Assembly: GCA_910822395.1 (NCBI GenBank)
Contig: OU365335.1
Span: 620,001 to 684,000, forward strand
Reading direction: 5' to 3'
Origin: Pseudoclavibacter triregionum
Lineage (GTDB): Bacteria; Actinomycetota; Actinomycetes; Actinomycetales; Microbacteriaceae
Length of the DNA: 64,000 bases
Shown: one piece after another, positions 27,416-34,265 of the stretch
Layout: every line of letters begins with the position of its first letter
Position numbering within the stretch: position 1 is the stretch's first letter
Notes under the pieces: model-generated
What the model saw: the letters and a program-made list of their open reading frames with translations, nothing else
Databases searched by the model: none
Told to the model about the DNA's origin: nothing
Translations under genes and position numbers: made by a program

Positions 27416-27678
27416 GTGGGGCTCCTTCGGTCGGGCCGGCGGGAGCGCCGGCGGGGTGTGATCCGGAGGGACGCGGGGCCGCCATCCGATGCCTCGAAGG
27501 TATGGCGGGACGGGATGGCGGCGCCTCGGCCGTGCGGGCGAACGGGCGCGCGGGGGCTCGGCCGCGCGGGGGAATCGGATGGCGGGGAATCGGGTGGCGG
27601 CGGGCTCGACAGGGGGCCGGCTCCGCGGGGCCGACTCGGCGGGGGCCGGCTCGGCGGGGGCCGGACGCGGTCGCCGCG
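27416..27678. other. Intergenic GC-rich repeats before the ABC operon
   Basis: The 263 bases hold simple G-rich repeats, among them GGAATCGG/GGTGGCGG units and two copies of CTCGGCGGGGGCCGG near 27640-27668. A leftward -10-like TACCTT lies near 27498-27503. No gene or clear terminator is seen. Confidence 0.4.
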
Positions 27679-28557
27679 CTACTCGCCGTGCGGCGTGACG
27701 AACCCGTGCTCGTACGCGTAGATGACCGCCTGGATGCGGTCGCGGAGGCCGAGCTTCGCGAGCACGTTCGAGACGTGGGTCTTCACCGTGGCGTCGGAGA
27801 CCCAGAGGCGCTTCGCGATGTCGGCGTTCGAGAGGCCCTCGACGAGGCCGAGCAGGACCTCGCGCTCGCGCTCGGACAGGCGCTGGAGCTCCGCCGGCTC
27901 CGGGCGGGGCACCGCGGACCTGGCGGCGCCGCCCGCCTCGACGCTCCCCGCCCCCGCCGCGCTGAGGACGTCCGGCGGGGAGGCGATCGGCTCGCGCGCG
28001 ACGGTCGCGCTCGGCTCGGTGCGGCCGGAGACGCCGCCGAGGGAGGCGGGGTCGACGGATCGCTCGGCTGCGGCGCGGGGGTCGTCGCGCATGGCGGCGA
28101 TGACCGATCGCGTCACGGCCGGGTCGAGCAGCGCCTCGCCCGCGTGGATGACGCGGATGGCCTCGACGAGCGTCTCCGGCGGCGCGTTCTTGACAAGGAA
28201 TCCGCTCGCCCCGGCGGCGAGGGCGCGACGCACGGACTCGTCGTCGCGGAAGGTCGTGAGCACGAGCACGCGGGAGGCCGCGAGCGCCGGGTCGGCGGTG
28301 ATCTCGGCGGTCGCGGCGACGCCGTCGAGGACGGGCATCTGGAGGTCCATGCAGACGACGTCGGGCGAGAGCTCGCGGACGCGCTCGACGCCCGCTCGGC
28401 CGTCCTCGGCCTCGCCGACGACCTCGATGCCGGGCTCGGTCTCCAGGAGGAGGCGGAAGCCGGTGCGGACGAGCTGCTGGTCGTCGACGAGCAGGACGCG
28501 GATGGCCGGGGCCCCGCCGTCGCCGCCCTGGCCGGTGATCGTGTCGTCCTGCGTCAT
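27679..28557 (-). CDS. NarL/FixJ-type response regulator with long linker
   Basis: The 292-residue regulator has a receiver domain at about 18-140 (VLLVDDQQLVRTGF; phospho-acceptor Asp71 in MDLQMPVLDG; Lys in LVKNAPPE) and a C-terminal LuxR-type HTH from about 228 (LSEREREVLLGLVEGLSNADIAKRLWVSDATVKTHVSNVLAKLGLRDR). Between them lies an unusual Ala/Pro/Ser-rich linker of about 80 residues, whereas family members normally have about 15-25. It is encoded after a histidine kinase of the matching family (166 bases apart), which is frameshifted in this sequence. Target genes are unknown; an ABC exporter follows on the same strand. Confidence 0.9.
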   Translation of the reverse strand: MTQDDTITGQGGDGGAPAIRVLLVDDQQLVRTGFRLLLETEPGIEVVGEAEDGRAGVERVRELSPDVVCMDLQMPVLDGVAATAEITADPALAASRVLVLTTFRDDESVRRALAAGASGFLVKNAPPETLVEAIRVIHAGEALLDPAVTRSVIAAMRDDPRAAAERSVDPASLGGVSGRTEPSATVAREPIASPPDVLSAAGAGSVEAGGAARSAVPRPEPAELQRLSEREREVLLGLVEGLSNADIAKRLWVSDATVKTHVSNVLAKLGLRDRIQAVIYAYEHGFVTPHGE

Positions 28558-28723
28558 CGCGGTCCCCCTCGTCGTCGTCCCCCGCGCAGGCTATCGGAGT
28601 CACTGGCCCTGCTGCGATGTCGAGTCGGCGCCGCGCCGCCTCCTCGGCCGCCTGCGCACCGGAGATGGTCGAGGATGCCGCGCGGCGGCCGTCTCGCGAC
28701 ACGACCCGCGAGGGACCTGCGCG

Positions 28724-30216
28724 CTACCGGGAGCGGGCGGCGGGGAGGCGCAGGCGCACGCGGAAGCCGCCGTCGGGGCGCGGCCCGGCGGCGAGCGATC
28801 CGCCGACCGCCTCGGCGCGCTCGCGCATGCCCTGGATGCCGCGGCCTCCGCCCGGCATCGACGGCGCGGCCGCCCGCGAGCCGAGCCCGTCGTCGGTGAC
28901 GTCGACCTCGAGCGCATCCGGCTCCCAGCGTAGGCGCACCTCGGCCGTCGCGCCCGGGCCCGCGTGCTTGCGGGTGTTCGTGAGCGCCTCCTGCACGACC
29001 CGGTACGCCGTGAGATCCGCCGCCGGCGAGAGGGGCGTGCGCTCCCCGATCTCGACGAGCCCGACCGAGCCTTCGGCCGAGCGCACCTGCTCACGAGCGC
29101 GGGCAGCTGGCCGACGCCGCGCGTCGACGACGACTCCGTCGACGAGGCGCCGGCCGCGAGCGCCGCGGCGCCCGCCGTGTGCGCGGAGGCGTCGGACGCC
29201 TCGGCGACCGGCGCGCCGTCGCCCTCCGCACCGGGACCGGGCGAGCCGCCTCCCCGTCCAACCGCCGCCCCCGCCCCGCTCGCCTCGTCAGAGCGCAGCG
29301 TCGCGAGGATCCCCTGCAGCTCCTCGAGTGCCCCACGCGCGCTCGCCTCGACCTGCTCGAGCTGCGCCGCCGCGCGGGCGCGGCCCTCCCCCGCCGGCAG
29401 CGAGCGGCGGGCGACCGCCGCCTGCAGCCCCATGAGCGAGACGTGGTGCGCGACGGCGTCGTGGAGCTCCCGGGCGATCCGGATGCGGTCGAGCCGCACC
29501 GCCTGGTCCGCGAGCTGCTCGCGCTGCGCGGCGAGCTCGCGCGCCTGCTCCTCCGCGAGCGCCGCGCTGCCGGTGCGCAGGTAGTCGATGTTGCCGAGCG
29601 TGTGCGCCGCGAAGTAGTAGGCGATGTTGAGGACGATCGAGAGGAGCGCGTACGCGCCGCCCGACTGCACCTGCGAGCCGTCCGGGAGCGTCGAGTCGGC
29701 CGAGGGGTCGCCGCTCGCCGACATCGCCGCGAGCATGATCGAGTTCAGCGTCACCCAGCCGACCGTGCCGACCGCGATGACGAGACGCGTCCAGGCGGCG
29801 GCCGTGCGGTTCCGGCTCCAGGCGCCGGTGCTGTAGAAGATCGCGAAGTAGCCGAACTGCGTGAAGGACATCTCGCGGTACGGCGCGAAGAAACCGCCGA
29901 GGAAGAGGATCGTCGCGAGCACGAGCGCCGCGAGCGGGTGCGAGCGCCGCGTCGCCACGGCGATCGCGTAGCCGAGGGGGAAGGCGACGAGCGCCCAGGG
30001 CGGCGTCGTCTGCGCCCAGGCGGTGTAGAGCCCGGCCTGCTCCCCCGCCCAGGTCGAGAGCGCGAGCAGCGCGGCGAGGAGGAGCCCGAAGAGCGCGTCG
30101 TTGCGCCGCTCGGCAGCAGTCGGCCGGCGGCGGACCCACCCCTCGGGCGCGCGGAGCGGGATGCCCGCGATCCGCTCCCAGAGGGTCGGGGCGGGGGTCT
30201 GGATCGTCTGGCTCAC
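28724..30216 (-). pseudogene. Sensor histidine kinase (NarL-partner, HisKA_3 type), frameshifted
   Basis: The first part, from GTG 30216, encodes about five transmembrane helices, then a HisKA_3 dimerisation domain with the phospho-acceptor in RIARELHDAVAHHVSLMGLQ and a Gly/Ala/Ser-rich linker to GQLPALV. Near 29085-29098 the frame shifts. The ATPase domain (AREQVRSAEGSVGLVEIG..., N-box YRVVQEALTNTRKHA, DVTDDGLGSR, GGRGIQGMRERAEAVGGSL) continues in another frame to the stop at 28724. One missing base (or two extra) explains it. The first frame instead runs on as Arg/Ser-rich nonsense to 28600. The response regulator downstream is intact, so a sequencing error or recent mutation is likely. TACGGT six bases before the GTG suggests a leaderless start. 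Confidence 0.8.
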
Positions 30217-30222
30217 GCGGTC

Positions 30223-30228
30223 ACCGTA
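30223..30228 (-). promoter_or_regulatory. -10-like TACGGT before the histidine kinase
   Basis: TACGGT on the minus strand lies six bases before the GTG start, with no ribosome-binding site between. This is the leaderless layout also seen at purD and purM. Confidence 0.45.
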
Positions 30229-30312
30229 TCGGCGGAGCGGATGACCCCGGATCGGCCGCGCGGCCGAAAGATCCCGCCGCCGAGAGGATCCGGCCGCCTG
30301 CGGGATGTCGGG

Positions 30313-30335
30313 ATGTCCGAGGCGCTGGCTACCAT
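30313..30335 (+). promoter_or_regulatory. PafBC/RecA-NDp-like motif before the YqhA-like gene
   Basis: ATGTCCGAG, eight bases, TACCAT. The block CGGGATGTCCGAGGCGC (30309-30325) is identical to that before recQ and is four bases from the -10 in both cases. The start codon is about 105 bases downstream, so the leader would be long. Confidence 0.4.
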
Positions 30336-30446
30336 GTGCGCGGCCGCGCGCCGAGCGGAGCCCTCGCCTGCGGGCGTCAGCCCAGCCGCCAGCACGCCAT
30401 CCGCCCGCCTGCCCTGCCAGCCGCCCACGACGCCGGAGACGACGCC

Positions 30447-31079
30447 ATGACGACCGACACGCACGCCGACGAGCACGTCCCTGCGACCGCGGACGCGCGC
30501 CCGCACGCCGCCGCCTCCGCGAGCGGCCGCCGCCCCCAGCGATCCCTCTGGATCCGCACCATCGCCTCGCTCATCTTCATGAGCCGCTGGCTGCAGGCGC
30601 CCCTCTACCTGGGCCTCATCATCGCCCAGTTCGTCTACGTCGCCGTCTTCCTCATCGAGCTCTGGCACCTCGTCGAGCGCGTGCTGCTCCACTTCACCTT
30701 CACCGAGGCCGACGTCATGCTCGCCGTCCTCGGGCTCATCGACGTCGTCATGGTCGCGAATCTGCTCATCATGGTCATCATCGGCGGCTACGAGACCTTC
30801 GTCGCGCGCATGGACCTCGACGGGCACCCGGACGAGCCGGAGTGGCTCTCGCACGTCAACGCGAACGTGCTCAAGACGAAGCTCGCGATGTCGATCATCG
30901 GCATCTCGTCGATCCACCTGCTCAAGACGTTCATCGGCGTCTCGACGCTTCACGGCCCCTACGACACGGGCATCTACACGTGGGATGGCGTGTTCTGGCA
31001 GGTCATGATCCACCTCGCCTTCATCATCTCGGCGCTCGCGCTCGCGTGGATCGACAAGTTGGGGCGCGACGCGCACTAG
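30447..31079 (+). CDS. YqhA-like UPF0114 family membrane protein
   Basis: The 210-residue protein has a 40-residue Ala-rich N-terminus followed by the conserved SLIFMSRWLQAPLYLGLIIAQ and about four helices. Family signatures are present: LGLIDVVMVANLLIMVIIGGYETFVARMDL and LKTKLAMSIIGISSIHLLKTFIG. The function of UPF0114/YqhA proteins is not established. The ATG at 30447 is chosen over an in-frame GTG at 30336 because the added 37 residues are unlike the family and GGAGA precedes 30447. A PafBC-like promoter motif lies about 110 bases upstream. Confidence 0.88.
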   Translation: MTTDTHADEHVPATADARPHAAASASGRRPQRSLWIRTIASLIFMSRWLQAPLYLGLIIAQFVYVAVFLIELWHLVERVLLHFTFTEADVMLAVLGLIDVVMVANLLIMVIIGGYETFVARMDLDGHPDEPEWLSHVNANVLKTKLAMSIIGISSIHLLKTFIGVSTLHGPYDTGIYTWDGVFWQVMIHLAFIISALALAWIDKLGRDAH

Positions 31080-31118
31080 GGGCGGAGGCCGCCCCGCGCA
31101 ACGCTCTGCGAGACGGCG

Positions 31119-31184
31119 TCCGCTATCGAAACGGGGGTCCGCTGCCGGAATGTCGGTAGCGGACCCCCGTTCGGGTAGCGGATG
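31119..31184. terminator. Family-D hairpin between convergent genes
   Basis: Inner arms 31131-31147 and 31154-31170 pair over 17 bases with one G-T, and weaker pairing extends outward. It lies between the rightward YqhA-like gene and the leftward DEAD-box helicase gene, so it can serve both as terminator. Confidence 0.72.
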
Positions 31185-31192
31185 GCGACGGG

Positions 31193-33604
31193 CTACTGCT
31201 CGTCGCGCTGCGCGGCGTCCTGGGCCTCGGCGATGGCGTCCGACTCCTCGTCGGCGCGCGCCTCGGCTTCGACGGCGGCCGTCTGGCCGGCAACCGCCTG
31301 CTCGGCCTCGACGCGCTCCGCCTCGGCGGCCCGCGCCGTCGCCTCGGCGCGCTCGGCCTTGGCCTCCGCGCGCTCGGCGACAAGCTGCTCGTCGCGCTCC
31401 TGCGAGGCCTCGAGCGAGAACTCGTCGAGCTCGCGGCCGCCCGGGCGGGCCGGGATCATCGGCGCGTCGATGCCGGCGCGGTCGAGCAGCGCCGCCATCT
31501 TCTTGCGGCGGGCCGGCGCGATGAAGGTGATGACGGTGCCGCGGTTGCCCGCGCGGCCCGTGCGGCCGGAGCGGTGGAGGTACGTCTTGTACTCCTCCGG
31601 CATGTCGGCCTGGAGCACGAGGCGGATGTCGTCGACGTGGATGCCGCGGGCGGCGACGTCCGTCGCGACGAGCACGTCGACGCGCCCCGAGGTGAGCTGC
31701 TGCAGGTTGCGCTGGCGCTTGGCCTGGTTGAGGTCGCCGTGGAGGGCGACGGCGCGGACGCCGGCGTCCTCGAGCTCGTCGGCGACCTTCTCGGCGCCGA
31801 GGCGGGTGCGCGTGAAGATGAGCACGCGGCCGCCCGAGCGGGCGAGCTGCTCGATGATCGGATCGCGGTCGCCGCGCTCGACGACGAGGACGCGGTGGTC
31901 GATGTCCGTGTGCTGGTCGGTCTCGCCGGCGACCTCGTGCACGGCCGCGTCGACGAGGAACTCGTCCACGAGCTGGAGGACGGCCTGGTCGAGGGTGGCC
32001 GAGAAGAGGAGCTTCTGGCCGCCGGGCTTCGTCATGCGGAGGATCCGCTGCACGGGCTCGAGGAAGCCGAGGTCGCACATCTGGTCGGCCTCGTCGAGGA
32101 CGGTGATGCGGATGTCCGAGAGGTCGAGGTGGCCCTGGCGCTCGAGGTCCTCGATGCGGCCGGGCGTGCCGATGATGATGTCGACGCCGCGGCGGAGGGC
32201 CGTGACCTGGCGCTGCTGCGGGACGCCGCCGTAGACCTGGGTCGTGAACAGGCCCACCGAGCGCGCGATCGGCTGGATCGTGCGGTCGATCTGGAGGGCG
32301 AGCTCGCGGGTCGGGGCGACGATGAGGGCGCGGGGCGCGCGGCCGATGCGGCGGCGGGCGTTGCGGTCGTCGCCGCGGAGCATGAGGAGGCGCTCGACGA
32401 GCGGGGCGCCGAAGGCGATCGTCTTGCCGGAGCCGGTGCGGCCGCGGCCGAGCACGTCGCGGCCGCCGAGGACATCCGGGATCGTCGCGACCTGGATCGG
32501 GAACGGGCTCTCGGCGCCGAGGCCCGCGAGCGCGCCGATGATCTCCTCGCCGAGGCCGAGGTCGGCGAACTCGACGCCCTCGGCGGCCTCGGCCGTGATC
32601 GGGGTCGCGTTGAAGCGGGCGAGGACGACGTCCTCGGTGAGCTGCTGCGGGCGGGCGCTGGCGCCGGATCGCTGGTCGCGGGCGCCGCGGTCGTCGCGGT
32701 TACCGCGCTGCGGGCGGTCGCGGCGCTCCTCGCGGAAGCGGGAGCGGGCGGCCTGGAAGTCGTCGTCGTGGCGCGCGGGGCGGCGGTCGTCGCGGCGCTC
32801 GTCGCGCTGCGGACGGTCGTCGCGGTCGGCCCGGTCGTGGCGCGGACGGTCGTCGCGCTGGGGACGGTCATCGCGGTCGAAGCGCTGCGGGCGGTCGTCG
32901 CCGCCGCGGCCGTCGAAGCCGCCGTCGCGATCGTCACGCTGCGGGCGGCCCTGGAACCCGCGGTCGTCGCGCTGCGGGCGGCCCTGGTAGCCGCCGCGGT
33001 CGTCCCGCTGGGGACGGCCCTGGTAGCCGCCCTGGCGGTCGTCGCGTCCCTGGAAGCCGCGGTCGTCGCGCTGCGGACGGCCCTGGTAGCCGCCCTCGCG
33101 GTCATCCCGGCGGCCCTGGTAGCCAGCGCGGTCGTCGCGCTGCGGGCGACCCTGGTACCCCTGGCGGTCGTCGCGGCCGCGGTAGCCGCCGTCACGGTCG
33201 TCGCGCTGGGGACGGCCCTCGAAGCCGCGGTCGTCGCGGACCCGGGCGCCGCCGTCGCGGTCGTCTCGGCGGCCGGAGCCGCGGTCGTCGCGCTGGGGGC
33301 GTCCCTGGTAGCCGCCCTCGCGGTCGTCCCGGCGGCCGAAGCCGCGGTCATCGCGCTGGGGGCGTCCCTGGTAGCCGCCCTCGCGGTCGTCCCGGCGGCC
33401 GAAGCCACGGTCATCGCGCTGGGGGCGTCCCTGGTAGCCGCCGCGCTCGGGGCGGTCGAACCCGCCGCGCTCGGCGCCGTCGACGGGGCGCGCGCGGCGA
33501 GGCACGTCGCCCGGACGGGCCGGTCGATACGGACGGCCGCCCTTGGCGCCGTCGCGGGGAACGTAATTCTTGGCAGGCCTGAACCCGCCCTTGCCCTTCG
33601 GCAT
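31193..33604 (-). CDS. DEAD-box ATP-dependent RNA helicase with long RG/RDD-rich N-terminal repeats
   Basis: Residues 1 to about 325 are a low-complexity tail with many GYQGRPQRDDRG and GRRDDREG units. The helicase core follows: FADLGLGEEIIGALAGLG (Q-motif region), GRTGSGKT Walker A, DEAD in VLDEADQMCDLGF, SATLDQAVL, and HRSGRTGRAGNRG. An Ala/Glu-rich charged C-terminal region follows, probably helical. DEAD-box proteins remodel RNA in ribosome assembly and mRNA decay; tails like this often bind RNA or promote condensates, which is inference here. The ATG at 33604 gives MPKGKGGFRPAKNYVPRDG. Repeat-rich DNA in 32700-33470 makes this gene prone to copy-number change. Confidence 0.93.
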   Translation of the reverse strand: MPKGKGGFRPAKNYVPRDGAKGGRPYRPARPGDVPRRARPVDGAERGGFDRPERGGYQGRPQRDDRGFGRRDDREGGYQGRPQRDDRGFGRRDDREGGYQGRPQRDDRGSGRRDDRDGGARVRDDRGFEGRPQRDDRDGGYRGRDDRQGYQGRPQRDDRAGYQGRRDDREGGYQGRPQRDDRGFQGRDDRQGGYQGRPQRDDRGGYQGRPQRDDRGFQGRPQRDDRDGGFDGRGGDDRPQRFDRDDRPQRDDRPRHDRADRDDRPQRDERRDDRRPARHDDDFQAARSRFREERRDRPQRGNRDDRGARDQRSGASARPQQLTEDVVLARFNATPITAEAAEGVEFADLGLGEEIIGALAGLGAESPFPIQVATIPDVLGGRDVLGRGRTGSGKTIAFGAPLVERLLMLRGDDRNARRRIGRAPRALIVAPTRELALQIDRTIQPIARSVGLFTTQVYGGVPQQRQVTALRRGVDIIIGTPGRIEDLERQGHLDLSDIRITVLDEADQMCDLGFLEPVQRILRMTKPGGQKLLFSATLDQAVLQLVDEFLVDAAVHEVAGETDQHTDIDHRVLVVERGDRDPIIEQLARSGGRVLIFTRTRLGAEKVADELEDAGVRAVALHGDLNQAKRQRNLQQLTSGRVDVLVATDVAARGIHVDDIRLVLQADMPEEYKTYLHRSGRTGRAGNRGTVITFIAPARRKKMAALLDRAGIDAPMIPARPGGRELDEFSLEASQERDEQLVAERAEAKAERAEATARAAEAERVEAEQAVAGQTAAVEAEARADEESDAIAEAQDAAQRDEQ
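32700..33470. repeat. In-frame imperfect tandem repeats within the helicase gene
   Basis: Units of about 27-63 bases encoding GYQGRPQRDDRG-GF-GRRDDREG variants are repeated through this stretch. The three 63-base copies near 33270-33440 are nearly identical at DNA level, which suggests recent duplication. Confidence 0.75.
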
Positions 33605-33881
33605 GGCTTCTCATCTCCATCAGTCGGCATGCATTGCCCACAGTGGATACGGCGCACACCTCTTCTTATTCGCCACCATACGCGAGCCCCCTCCGCCCGG
33701 CGTGGCGGATTCCCTCCGAATCCCCTCCGACCGGCCCCGTTCCACGACCTCAGGTGGTTGAGGAGCGGCCGCAGGCCGCGTCTCGAAACCACCGTCCGCT
33801 CGGAAACCGCAAAGAGCGCGCGATGGGCCCGTATACGAGACATCCACCCCGTATCTGCGGATTCTGGACCGCTCCCGACGC
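33605..33881. other. Intergenic region between helicase and small-protein gene
   Basis: It holds the AT-richer helicase leader (33605-33690), a family-A hairpin and a partly palindromic stretch around 33826-33870 (GTATACGAGAC...CGTATCTGCGG). No gene is seen. Confidence 0.5.
33754..33794. repeat. Family-A intergenic hairpin, copy 4
   Basis: GGTGGTTGAGGAGCGGCC...GTCTCGAAACCACC has a CGGCCGCAGGCCG centre. It lies between the small-protein gene and the helicase gene, both leftward. Confidence 0.75.
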
Positions 33882-34073
33882 CTACGCCGGCCGGTAGAGC
33901 GGCCGCAGCTCGTCGGCGCCGCAGGCCGACACGGCGCCGTTCTCCCAGCGCACGACGTACTCGACGACGATCGTCCCGCGGACCTCGATGATCCAGCCGA
34001 CGGTCCCCCTGCGGACGCCGGACCCCTGCGGGGTCTCAACCGCCATGACCTGCGTGCCCGTCCCGAGCGCCAT
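33882..34073 (-). CDS. Small protein of unknown function, possible SH3-like barrel
   Basis: The 63-residue protein reads MALGTGTQVMAVETPQG... with strands ending in GWIIEVRG, EYVVRWENG and ELRPLYRPA. The pattern (turn, hydrophobic strand, VRW, NG turn) resembles small actinobacterial beta-barrel proteins such as DUF1918, but I cannot confirm the family. The ATG at 34073 follows GGAGA. An in-frame extension of 58 residues crosses a hairpin and is unlikely. It is flanked by the RND gene upstream and the helicase downstream, all leftward, with hairpins on both sides. It is therefore probably a single-gene unit. Confidence 0.6.
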   Translation of the reverse strand: MALGTGTQVMAVETPQGSGVRRGTVGWIIEVRGTIVVEYVVRWENGAVSACGADELRPLYRPA

Positions 34074-34195
34074 GCCCCCATTCTCCCGAACCCCCTCAGC
34101 TTCGGAAATGCCGCGGTCGCCGGGGCGAGTCGCCCGCCGGCTCGCCGAGCGCGGGCGCCGGCGCGCGGCCGCATCGCCGCCTGCTGCGGACCCCG

Positions 34196-34265
34196 CCCAG
34201 AATGACGTCTCCGTGATCGCGGAGCCGTATGGCGCCTCGGCGATCACATATGCGAAGAACTGGGC
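34196..34265. terminator. Imperfect hairpin at the RND gene end
   Basis: GTGATCGC (34213-34220) pairs with GCGATCAC (34240-34247), and the outer GCCCAG/CTGGGC ends also pair. The element overlaps the stop codon of the leftward RND gene. It is weaker than the family B-D hairpins. Confidence 0.4.

Noticed and set aside
28600-29085. C-terminal part of the longer histidine kinase frame ending at 28600
   Set aside because: After the frameshift it is Arg/Ser-rich nonsense, while the conserved ATPase domain lies in another frame.
30336-30446. Upstream GTG start adding 37 residues to the YqhA-like protein
   Set aside because: The added residues are unlike the family, and the GTG overlaps the presumed -10 element; ATG 30447 has GGAGA upstream.
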